Source: Arthrinium phaeospermum (lineage: Eukaryota > Ascomycota > Sordariomycetes > Amphisphaeriales > Apiosporaceae). Taken from it: 64,000 nucleotides of DNA. The position numbers were made by a program, and so were the translations under genes. The notes under the pieces are model-generated. The model worked only from the letters and a program-made list of their open reading frames with translations. It searched no databases and was not told the DNA's origin. Each line of letters starts with the position of its first letter. The stretch's first letter is position 1. Location: positions 3,410,001 through 3,474,000 of the forward strand of contig QYRS01000003.1 in the NCBI GenBank assembly GCA_006503535.1, read 5' to 3'. Positions 55,427 through 64,000 of this stretch are shown here, in pieces.

Positions 55427-57896
55427 TACTGTAGACATTATTACTTCGAGGCCCGGTTTCTAAGGTTTCCCTGTGGGTAAGCCCTTGGGCCCCTTCCTGC
55501 TTGTTTGGGCGTGGTGATAACGTGCACGCCTGGTCCGAAGAGTACTGCGAAGAGGGGGATGGGGGATGGGGGAAGCACTGCCTCATGGACGTTTTTCGCT
55601 GCCCCGGACTCCCAGAGCCAGTCGCATCGGACGTTCCTCCTGAGTTCATCAGATGACATACACGGAACATCCGAAGAAGCCTCCTGGGCTAGAACGGGTG
55701 ACCCCAGTACGCGATGCCTGATATCCGGGGGCTGTGAATTAGACCAACACACGGCAGCGTGCTCTTCCAGCCAAAGGTGGGTGCATGAAATCGAACGAGT
55801 TTTGCGACGAAATAGCCTACGATGTTGGTAATATCAGTCTCGAGGTTAAGGGATAGACAACAACAACAACGTGAGCTGAGCCCATCTACCCGAGGACGCG
55901 TCCCTTGTCTGTGACCGGAGGTCGTCTTTTCAGGTATGTCCGATAGATAGAGGGGGCTGGAGGACGATCAGGGAAGCAGAGATGGATCGTCGGAGGCTTG
56001 TAGGATGTGCGGCGGCGATTGTCATGCAAAGACGAGCTTATTCAGTTCGATGTCGATCTATGCGCGATTGGGATCAGCTTAATCGACGGGAAGAACCATG
56101 TCGTCGATGCCCATCCTTCTGCCCATCCCCCGTGAATCTCGAGGAGCTGAAGCCATACTGGACTTCTTACAAGCAACGACGCTAGCTAGGTGAACCAGGG
56201 TACGACCGGGAGATGGACTACCGAGTGGGTACGGGGCCAGGGGAGAAGGATCAATGAGGCTTCTATGGAGCACCCCAGCCTTTCCCATCACGTTATGTTA
56301 GGGGGGCGGCCGTCACAACCGAGAGCATTCCAGGCCCCCGACCAAAGCAGCGCAGCCCAACAGGCGCGCCGAGGCAGCTGCTGGCATCGACAAAAGATGC
56401 TAGGTGTGTGGTGTGAGGTGTGTGCGTCAGATACCGGTGGCAGGGGTTGTTTTTGAGAAAGCGGGCTCTTTAGTGTCCCAAAACTCCAAACTCCAAACCC
56501 GAAACCGTCTGCGGACTGGGCACATGTAAGTACGTAGCAATCTGGACACGACCTGGACTCACGGCATTTTGGTCCGATCTAGATGCTCCACCGGCCTTGG
56601 AGCCCTTGGCTCCCAAACAATGTGCCAAGAAGTCCACCTGAAGTAGGTTAAGACGAGCGGTGTTTGAATCGTTGAATCAGATCAGAGAGACCTTGTTATT
56701 TGCCCTGCTAAGTGGCTGTGCTCGCCCGATGCGGCTCTTTTGATGTTCTGACAACAGCGAACCCCAGGCTGGGCCGGTTCAGCGTCCATCTAATTGAGTT
56801 GACGGCCGCCGCCAGCGATGCATTGGGTACTGTCACTGTTTCCTACCTGTCACCCGCTGTTGCGGCATACCTAATTCAGTGGCCTCAACTGAAGCCCCAA
56901 CCCCCAGCGTTGAGGCCCAAGTTTGAGCGTGATGGATACAGCTACGCAGTAACGGTATCCGTATTGCGTATCCTCTTGAATGTCACCCAGTGGGTGCGAG
57001 CAAACATTCCGGACGTTTACAGGGCGTCTAATAATATCAAATGCACGGCGTGAAATGTTCGGGCTGAAAAGTTTACGCTGGTGTTCGTAGCACAAAACAT
57101 CGAGCCCGTCGTACCCGCAACTCTGATGGGCAAACAGGTAGCCTACCGGCTGGAATTGACATAACGTTCAGAAGGGTTTCGCCTAGATTTCTGAGACCAA
57201 CCCTCCAAGGAGGGTAGGGCGCCACCGGTTGTTTCCTTGGATAAAATCCGATTGATGATTTGGAATTTGGGCTCAAGTCACCACAGATGGACTGTATGTA
57301 CTGTGTCGTGTGCAAAAATGCAAACTAAACGCCTAGACGAACAACACTCTCGGCGACTCGTCTATTGATCCCTAACGTCTCTATCTCAGGTCACTTAGTC
57401 ATCGGGAGCCAGCTGCCCCTGCCAAGTCGGGTCGTAGCCGTGCCTTGTGCCCCTAACGGTTAGCCAATGGCGCTAGAAGACATCCACTGCAACGGCTGAT
57501 CCGCACTACTACCGCCCGCTGAACACAACATCATGATTGACTGTGAGTAATTGAGACTAATATGAACGAAGCAATGATTTGATATGAGCGGCAGCCGAGG
57601 GAGGCACCCAAGGATCCGGCCCCAGCAAATCGAAATCGATAATTCTCCGACCTGAACTCAATCGTCGGCGTAGGTGACCGACTTGGACGCATCGCAACAT
57701 CTCAAACAAGCAGAGCCCCGTCTTCTCGAAGCACGCAAGCCGAAACGGGGTGGATTTTGAAACGACCTAGACACTCAGCACCACCAGCAAACCGCCAAGG
57801 GCCTGCCATCAGCAATGGACACATCGTCACCGTCGCATGATCCCGGCCTCGGTGGTATCGGGCCATCTGATTCGAGCGAGCAATTCGCAAACATGC

Positions 57897-57916
57897 CTGT
57901 GCCTGTGCCTGTGCCT
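57897..57916 (+). repeat. TGTGCC hexanucleotide repeat
   Basis: Three units of TGTGCC. Confidence 0.75.
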
Positions 57917-58384
57917 GGCTCCACCTGCTCTGAGGCCCCCCCGGTCCCGCCGAAAGATCGTTCCATGATCCCATCCTCCATCGCATCGGCCTGCAAGGTC
58001 TGGGTCCAAGGCACCAGATATGACGAGAAGCTTCAAGGTCCCCAATCGCGCCCTGGCCCTTGCTGGGCCCCCCAAAAACCAAACGGCCACCCATGAAACC
58101 TAGGGTGCTCAGACTGCCAAAGTCTTGTCTCGTCGATGATCTACGACAAACCCGCACGCACAGCCTCGCCGCCCATGGCCAATGACGCCCCCATGTTAGC
58201 CAAGGTGGGCTCTCGGTTCTGGGCTCTAGCCTCTCTCGACTAACACGACCCCTGCTGTGCTGGCGACAACGAGAGTGCGTCCCATAGTCCCATAGTGTTC
58301 ATAGCCTGAGAGCTCTATAGGCTGACGAGGATACTGTGGACTCGGGATCTAGAAAGTTATGGGTAACAGATGAGTTCCTGCTGA

Positions 58385-58392
58385 TATATATT
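58385..58392 (+). promoter_or_regulatory. TATA-like box and CT-rich leader of the Pro/Ala-rich gene
   Basis: TATATATT about 230 nt before the ATG at 58624. A CT-rich stretch (58420-58510) that often marks strong fungal promoters follows. Confidence 0.5.
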
Positions 58393-58623
58393 CCAGATCT
58401 CGTCGCTTCATTTGGAAATACTCTCTCTCCTCATCCTCAACACACTGTTCCATTCTACCATTCGCTAGTCGAATATCCTTCTTTCTTCCCTTCTTTCCTC
58501 TGGAGTTGACCTTCTTTCATCTTTATAATCGGACTTTGATCTCGTTTTTGAAGACCCCATACTCCAGACCACCCTTTCAACACCTCGGCTTGTCCTGAGT
58601 TTTTTCACACCTTCTTTCCGACA

Positions 58624-59651
58624 ATGCATTACTCAGCTTTGGTACAGGTCCTGGCCACCGGCCTGGTCACTTCGACCGCCGTGTCCGGCTTCCAGATGGG
58701 CGCCCTCCCCAACCGCCGCACTGCCGGTGCTCTCATTGCTCTGACCGGCCCTGCCGCCGCCGCTCCTTTCGCCAACATCGGCCGTCAAGCCACCCCCGTG
58801 GCCCCCGCTGGAAAGGGCAAGGGCGCCGCCGCCGCCGCTGGCAAGGGCGCCGCTGCTGTCGGTGCCGCCTCCGTCCCGGCTGCTAAGGCTGCTACTCCCG
58901 CCAAGGCCAATGCTGCCGCTTCCGGCTCTGCCGCCGCGCCTCCTCCTCCCGCGGCATCTGGCGCACCGCCGCCACCTCCTCCTGCCGCCTCTGGCGCGCC
59001 CCCGCCACCTCCCCCGGCTGCCTCTGGAGCTGCTCCCCCGCCTCCTCCTCCTGCCGGCTCTGGTGCGCCGCCGCCGCCTCCCCCTAAGGGATCTGGCGCT
59101 CCCCCGCCTCCTCCCGCCGGTGCTGCGGCTCCCCCTCCTCCCCTCCCGCTGGATCTGGCGCTCCCCCGCCTCCTCCTCCTAAGGGATCTGAGGCTGCCGC
59201 TGCCGCACCTCCCCCTCCTCCTGGAGCTTCCGGCGCTCCCCCGCCTCCTCCCCCAAGGGATCTGAGGCTGCTGCCGCTGCTCCCCCGCCACCGCCTCCTG
59301 CTGGTGCCTCTGGCGCTCCCCCGCCTCCCCCTAAGGGATCCGGTGCGCCCCCGCCTCCTCCTCCGGCTGGCGCTGCGGCTCCCCCGCCTCCTCCCCCGGC
59401 TGGCTCTGGCGCTCCCCCCTCCTCCTCCTGCTGCCTCGGGTGCTGCTCCCCCGCCTCCTCCTCCTGCCGCCTCTGGCGCTGCTCCTCCTCCTCCCCCTCC
59501 TGCCGGTTCCGCCGCCGCTCCTCCTCCTCCTGCCGCCTCTGCTGCTCCTGCTGCCTCTAGCGCTGCTGCCGTTGCTGCCCCGGCCAAGTCTAGCTCCGCC
59601 GCCGCTAAGGCGTCGGCGTCTGCTGCTCCCAAGCGCCGCCACAACTACTAA
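58624..59651 (+). pseudogene. Secreted Pro/Ala-rich low-complexity protein, frame broken three times
   Basis: Starts MHYSALVQVLATGLVTSTAV, a signal peptide, then Ala/Lys/Gly repeats and units of Pro5-6 followed by Ala-Ala/Ala-Gly/Lys-Gly-Ser-Gly-Ala. The expected repeat is regular, but the frame slips at about 59140-59143 (one C short), 59251-59256 (one short) and 59413-59420 (one C extra). In the last frame the repeats continue and end SAAPKRRHNY, TAA at 59651. With the three corrections the protein would be about 340 residues, probably a cell-wall or surface protein. All three shifts lie in C runs, so they may be sequencing indels; replication slippage in a real decaying gene is the alternative. 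As written, the first frame stops at 59265. Confidence 0.68.
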
Positions 59652-60658
59652 GTGTCGGGTCGTTGGTTCCCTGCTCACGGGATGAGTGAGGAGGATGGCG
59701 TTGATGGAGAGAGATGTGTGGAATTACTATGTAACTCTTGTGTGTTGTTGGGTTGTATTTTATGATAAAGGGGAATTATGGAGTGTACATCAGGGGCGAG
59801 GGTTGCCAGCCAAATATTGATACCATAGAAGTCACTCATTTTTATTGTTTTTGTCGGAAAACAATCGGGAAACTGTCTATAAGATGCTAGAGTGATGTGA
59901 GCATGATGTATTCCATGTACGTTGATGAAAAGAAAATAGTAAAAATATTTAAAAGAAGTCTGAAAACGAAATCTTATGTGCTTGTTTGATTATGAGCTAT
60001 CTCGGCTATGTGTTCTGTATGCCTGCCTGTATTTTGTGAATAGCCTCTTGTTGTGTATCATCTCCTGTCTGTCTGCTGGACTCTCCGTGTCTATAAAATG
60101 CGATGTCCAATCGCCCTTTTTTGTACATGATTCGTATTCTGCTTGGCTTCTGCTGTAAACCCAATTCGAGGGCGAAACCGTACTACGTGCCCGGGCTAAA
60201 TTGCTGATGAGCGAATCGGGGGAGAGGGGGGTTTATCGAGAGCCAGTCGGCGATATGCAGCTTTCGTCAAAAGGTTAATATCAGGCGATTAGCTTGTCGC
60301 TTACACATGTGCTGGTCACATCGTTCCTTACCGCTCTCGGGGTTTTTGGGGTATGAGGGGATGGGAGGGGGATGAAAGGGGAAGTCAAAACTGCCGGCAG
60401 CAGTGGCCAGGTAGTTATTGTTCCGCAAAGATCAAGGACTCTTTGGGAGATAGATCTGCCCTTACTTCCGCATTTTGTTGTTTCCTGGCTGAGTGCTGTT
60501 ACATTTCGAGATACTATTGCATCCCCGCCGCTGGAATATCTTGTAGCTTGTGACATATCTTTTACATATGAATTCTTCTTGTGGAATACAGTCGATCAGA
60601 TCAGACTAGAGTCGCCGTCATCTCTAATCCGTGAAAACGTTCTCTTCCAGAACTGAAA
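59652..60658. other. Intergenic, nothing recognised
   Basis: A/T-rich 3' flank followed by the promoter of the monooxygenase gene. Confidence 0.5.
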
Positions 60659-62116
60659 ATGTCCAATTCACCAGAAGAGAAGACAAGGGACCCGTTCCGC
60701 ATCGCCATCATCGGAGGCGGGATAGGAGGATTATTCTGTGCCCTCGCCATCCACCACCACTATCACCACCAATCAACCACCACCTCGCCAAGTCATGACG
60801 GAAACGGCGATGGCGGCAGCAACAAAACCAAGCGAGCCCTCCAGATCGACGTCTACGAGCAGGCCCCCGAGTACCGCGAGATCGGCGCCGGCGTGGGCAT
60901 CGGCATAAACGCGGCCCGCCTGCTGCACCGGCTCGGCCTGGGTCCGGGGCTGGTCAAGGTCGCGGGCCGCCGTCAGGGCACCTGGTTCACGTTCCGCCGC
61001 TTCGAGGACAGCGGCGAGGTCGTCAGCATCCCCGACGCCGACGCGGAGCCGGGGGACGTGCGGCAGTCGCCTTGCGCGCGCTCTGATCTGCTGGAGCTGT
61101 TTCTGGCGGCGGTGCGCGAGAGGGGGGCGGCGGGGCTGCATACGGAGAAGGCGTGCGCGGGGGTCTCGGTTCTCGATGATGACGTCGATGGTGGGGAGGG
61201 GAAAGGGAAGGTCGAGGTGCGGTTCCGGGACGGCACCTCGACGATCGCGGACCTGGTCGTCGGCTGCGACGGCGTGCACTCCGTAGTGCGGGACCAGTTC
61301 GTCACGGACGCCAACAACAAATCCGTCGAAAGCGGCATGATCGCCTACCGCGGCATCGTGCCCACCGCGGCCCTCGCGCCGGACTGGCCCTTCGCGCACT
61401 GGTCCAACATCTGGGTCGCCAAGCACCGCCACTTCCTGTCGTACCCCATCGCGGACAACACCCAGCTCAACGTCGTGGCCTTTGTGACCAAGCGCCTCGG
61501 CGGCGGGCGCCCCATCAACGACGCCGCCGAGATCGAGAGCAACAAGTACAAGAACATCCGCGAGAGCTGGTCCTCGCTCTGCGACCGGGAAGAGGTCGCC
61601 GCCGACTTCGCCGGGTTCGACGCGCCCGTCCAGCGCGTCATCGGCCTCATGGACGAGCGGCCCGGCCGCTGGAAGATCAACGACCACGAGCCGCTGGGGC
61701 GCTGGCACTTTGCGGGGGGTCGCGTCGTGTTGGTTGGGGACGCCGCGCACGCCATGCTGCCGCACATGGGGGCCGGGGCGGGCCAGTCGATCGAGGACGG
61801 GTGGATTCTCGGGCGGGTGGTGGCCGAGTATTTGGAGGGCGGCAGCAGCAGCAGCAGCAGTAACGAAAGATTCAAGTCGCTCGAGTCCGCGATGCAGTTC
61901 TACCAGGACATCCGGCTGCCGCGCGCCCAAAAGGTGCAGGCCGCCAGCCGGGTCGGGGGCAACCTGTACGAGCTGCAGACCGAGGAGATGAGCAAGCTCA
62001 GCTACGAGGATTCGCTGCCCGTGCTGGCCGAGAGCATGCGGCAGCGCATGAAGTTCGTTTGGTCCGAAGACGTCGACGATTCGTATTGCCGGATGCGGGA
62101 CGGACAGGTCGTGTAA
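60659..62116 (+). CDS. FAD-dependent monooxygenase, salicylate hydroxylase-like
   Basis: 485 residues, no intron. FAD-binding Rossmann motif GGGIGGL at residues 19-25, then an inserted His/Ser/Gly loop, and IDVYEQAPEYREIGAGVGIG. The DG motif is VVGCDGVHSVVR and the GD motif GRVVLVGDAAHAMLPHMGAG followed by AGQSIEDG. This order defines the class A aromatic hydroxylases that use NAD(P)H and O2; TPFAHW-like FAHWSNIW and HFLSYPI are salicylate 1-hydroxylase-type. The natural substrate could be salicylate or a secondary-metabolite aromatic; no biosynthetic neighbours help. A poly-Ser loop near residues 398-404 comes from an AGC repeat. Cytosolic. Confidence 0.92.
   Translation: MSNSPEEKTRDPFRIAIIGGGIGGLFCALAIHHHYHHQSTTTSPSHDGNGDGGSNKTKRALQIDVYEQAPEYREIGAGVGIGINAARLLHRLGLGPGLVKVAGRRQGTWFTFRRFEDSGEVVSIPDADAEPGDVRQSPCARSDLLELFLAAVRERGAAGLHTEKACAGVSVLDDDVDGGEGKGKVEVRFRDGTSTIADLVVGCDGVHSVVRDQFVTDANNKSVESGMIAYRGIVPTAALAPDWPFAHWSNIWVAKHRHFLSYPIADNTQLNVVAFVTKRLGGGRPINDAAEIESNKYKNIRESWSSLCDREEVAADFAGFDAPVQRVIGLMDERPGRWKINDHEPLGRWHFAGGRVVLVGDAAHAMLPHMGAGAGQSIEDGWILGRVVAEYLEGGSSSSSSNERFKSLESAMQFYQDIRLPRAQKVQAASRVGGNLYELQTEEMSKLSYEDSLPVLAESMRQRMKFVWSEDVDDSYCRMRDGQVV
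61844..61861 (+). repeat. AGC microsatellite in the monooxygenase gene
   Basis: Six AGC units coding a Ser run in a surface loop. Confidence 0.85.
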
Positions 62117-63366
62117 ATTTGGATTGTGGGACTCGACACCGAGAAGAACATGCGAATTAGCGGGATAGCAGCTGAGTTTGTGTGACGAACGAAGACTGCG
62201 ACGTATCATGGAATGATACCGAGTAGCTAGTTGTAGCAAGCAGTACGATGATCAACTTTGCCAGAACAGCACACAGGCAAATCTTCATTGCTAGAGGAGG
62301 ACAGGCTTAAAACAACTTTATTGATTCAACACCTTATATATTTCCGAAGCATCCGTGGTCCATTACTCGTTCAAGATGAATGCTGATGAACTCGAACAAC
62401 AAGGAATTATCAAAATAACATAATCAATGGGAGTTCCTTTGGGTTTGCGGCTCATGTTGTCCATAATGCAGGCCATTCGTCATCGCGACCTCACGAAGCC
62501 CGTCCTGGGCGCCATAGCTTGTCGCCGGATTCCCCAGACAGGTACTCTGGGCAGCTCGAGCTTGGTCTAAATGATGCCGAGTCCTTTTGCACTTTGCAAT
62601 AGCGTCGAGTGGAGAATTGCATGCACGTTGTAGTGCTGTTAATTGTTAACTCATCATCTGAATGATAGACATTACAAATGGACAGTCTTCCCACACCCAT
62701 ACAAATATGGTACCAAACCGATTTCAGCCAGATCAAGCCTCCACCACTCTCATCGTCATTGTTCTTTCGATACCCGATTTGTATGGCGAGGGAAACTACC
62801 CAGCTGCAATATCTATCATGCATGCCAATAAAGTAGCCCCTTTGAAGTAGCCCCTTTCAATGTTCCAACCAGCTCTGAGTGTGATCCGGATAATGCCAAT
62901 ACGACCCCTAGGGCTACCTTGACCAGGGATGCAAACTGGTCCCTGACCTTCAGTTGCATAACTCATAGGCCTCCTGATAATTTAGTGACGAGAAGGCTAT
63001 GAGGACGTTCTTTAAAACTGTCTCTGGCGAGAACGCCGAAGCTGGTCTCAATATTGAGAATGTCCTCTGGCTCGGTACAGATTAGACTGCGATGATTGTC
63101 CTTATCCATGTCAATCTCCGACATGCCCTCCATGTGCTGGAGTATATCGCGAACAGTTTGGCTATATCTCAACAGCACGGGTGCCAAGGCAATGGATGGG
63201 CGGATGCGTGCAAGTGTACCTTGGCAGTGGGCCGTACTTATGTTCATAACCCGCATGCGTCTTCCGCGCGTGGAATGCCTGAAGCAAATAATTCGATTTA
63301 ATGGGTATCTCGTAGTAAAAGCACTTCTCGATCTGCAGTTCCGTCTCGCAGACCCTCATAACTTGT
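62117..63366. other. Convergent intergenic region
   Basis: 1.25 kb of 3' flanks with no supported gene. A short direct repeat AGTAGCCCCTTT occurs twice near 62835-62860. Confidence 0.5.
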
Positions 63367-64000
63367 TCAATCGTCATCATCGGAATGATATATCTTGCGG
63401 GGCCAATCGGCCGCAATGTCGATGCTGTCCCTTGGGAACACCCACTCGCAGAAGACGAACAGCAGATAGTCGATGACGGCGCAGAGGCAAAACAGCTTGC
63501 CGGCCCAGACACCGCAGCCGTAGTACCGCTTCAGCCGGTCGATCAAGGCGAAGCTTCGGACACCTGAGTGGCTCTCGCCGTTCCAAGCCGCGGTATTGCC
63601 CACGTCGTAGCCGTAGAAGTCGGCCTCGGGTATGTCGCCCATGATGCCCTTGTATACGCGTTCTGTGCGTTTGGCGATGTTGTCCCATGAGTACATCGCC
63701 TTGACCTGGTCGTGGAACTTCTCCGTACGGACCTTATTCACGCGGAGGGCAGATATCGCCTTGCCAGTGGCCACCACGAGGTCGTCTTCCTCTGGCTTGG
63801 CAAAGACCGTCATGTGGCCGGGCAGAACCTCCGGGATGCCGCCGACGGCAGTACATACGACATAGAGACCACAGCTCGCAGCTTCTACCAGGACTGTGCC
63901 GAAAGCCTCAGTCAAACTTGGGTGCAAATAGATATGACCGCGAATCATCACGTCCCGAACTTGCTCATGGCGCACAGATCCCAGCATTTCTACCTTGTCT
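63367..64000 (-). CDS. GPI3: GPI-anchor GlcNAc-transferase catalytic subunit (PIG-A/Gpi3), C-terminal part
   Basis: The 5' part lies beyond the right edge; about 210 C-terminal residues are seen, in frame to the window end. Glycosyltransferase family 4 signature: GHIYLHPSLTEAFGTVLVEA with the E-x7-E pair (EAFGTVLVE), then ASCGLYVVCTAVGGIPEVLP, FAKPEEDDLV, and YSWDNIAKRTERVY. The C-terminal membrane segment KLFCLCAVIDYLLFVFCEWV anchors it in the ER. It transfers GlcNAc from UDP-GlcNAc to phosphatidylinositol, the first step of GPI synthesis, within the GPI-GnT complex. Ends with four Asp. Confidence 0.94.
   Translation of the reverse strand, partial: DKVEMLGSVRHEQVRDVMIRGHIYLHPSLTEAFGTVLVEAASCGLYVVCTAVGGIPEVLPGHMTVFAKPEEDDLVVATGKAISALRVNKVRTEKFHDQVKAMYSWDNIAKRTERVYKGIMGDIPEADFYGYDVGNTAAWNGESHSGVRSFALIDRLKRYYGCGVWAGKLFCLCAVIDYLLFVFCEWVFPRDSIDIAADWPRKIYHSDDDD

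Larger units (their letters stand above)
54524..58623. other. Long intergenic region with one MITE-like element
   Basis: 4.1 kb without a supported gene. It contains the inverted-repeat element at 55246-55426 and the promoter and leader of the Pro/Ala-rich gene near 58.4-58.6 kb. Short frames near 55.5, 56.9 and 57.8 kb have no recognisable domain. Confidence 0.5.

Noticed and set aside
58785..59291. Gly-rich minus-strand frame opposite the proline-rich gene
   Set aside because: Reverse reading of Pro codons; no start context or domain.
60659..62116. Secondary-metabolite gene cluster around the monooxygenase
   Set aside because: No PKS, NRPS, terpene or other tailoring gene nearby; neighbours are a surface protein and GPI3.
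60773..62239. 488-codon minus-strand frame opposite the monooxygenase
   Set aside because: Antisense shadow; the plus strand has all FAD motifs.

Overview
The window is from a filamentous ascomycete (Pezizomycotina, probably Sordariomycetes). Genes carry short GT-AG introns of about 50-140 nt with CTAAC/CTGAC-like branch sites, and many families are typical of these fungi: Clr5-type regulator, DUF3176 membrane protein, F-box and F-box/ankyrin proteins, secreted subtilisin, GH43 enzyme, FAD monooxygenase. Conserved eukaryotic housekeeping genes (SEC18/NSF, SPB4, GPI3/PIG-A, DGK1-like, KxDL, CIR_N/LENG1-like, stomatin) and a tRNA-Gly(GCC) lie between them. Long intergenic stretches have little coding signal.

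The left arm (1-12.2 kb) is accessory DNA and the most unusual part. It holds a family of small membrane proteins that I do not recognise, called here family A. They begin M-[SP]-N-[VS]-T, carry an APW...SD...WYE block and one hydrophobic segment; the best copies continue into a Lys-rich stretch, a collagen-like Gly-X-Y tract, a C-x-C-C cluster, a Ser/Pro-rich tract and an acidic tail. I count one apparently intact collagen-like copy (2747-3319), one divergent intact relative (11387-12154), two broken copies in tandem (9047-9590 and 9793-10126, minus), two fragments (55-348, 11112-11219) and one detached 5' copy 4 nt behind the SPB4 stop codon (16439-16609). Beside them sit two members of a second unrecognised family (family B) with a CxxC core, at 582-1133 and 7144-8376, both minus. 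Between them, 3.4-7.1 kb looks like a decayed retroelement.

From 14.9 kb the window is more ordinary: stomatin, SPB4 helicase with an apparent 1-nt frameshift and DEGD in place of DEAD, a DUF3176 gene with an in-frame stop, Clr5 protein, F-box protein, methyltransferase, F-box/ankyrin protein, tRNA-Gly, GH43 enzyme, SEC18, subtilisin protease, DGK1-like enzyme, KxDL protein, two conserved hypothetical proteins, CIR_N protein, a Pro/Ala-rich secreted protein broken by three 1-nt shifts, a flavin monooxygenase, and the 3' part of GPI3 running off the right edge. A MITE-like inverted repeat with TA flanks lies at 55.2-55.4 kb.

No operon-like or metabolic cluster logic links the housekeeping genes. 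The coherent local system is the A/B pair on the left, whose function I cannot assign. All calls come from reading the sequence; no database search was possible.
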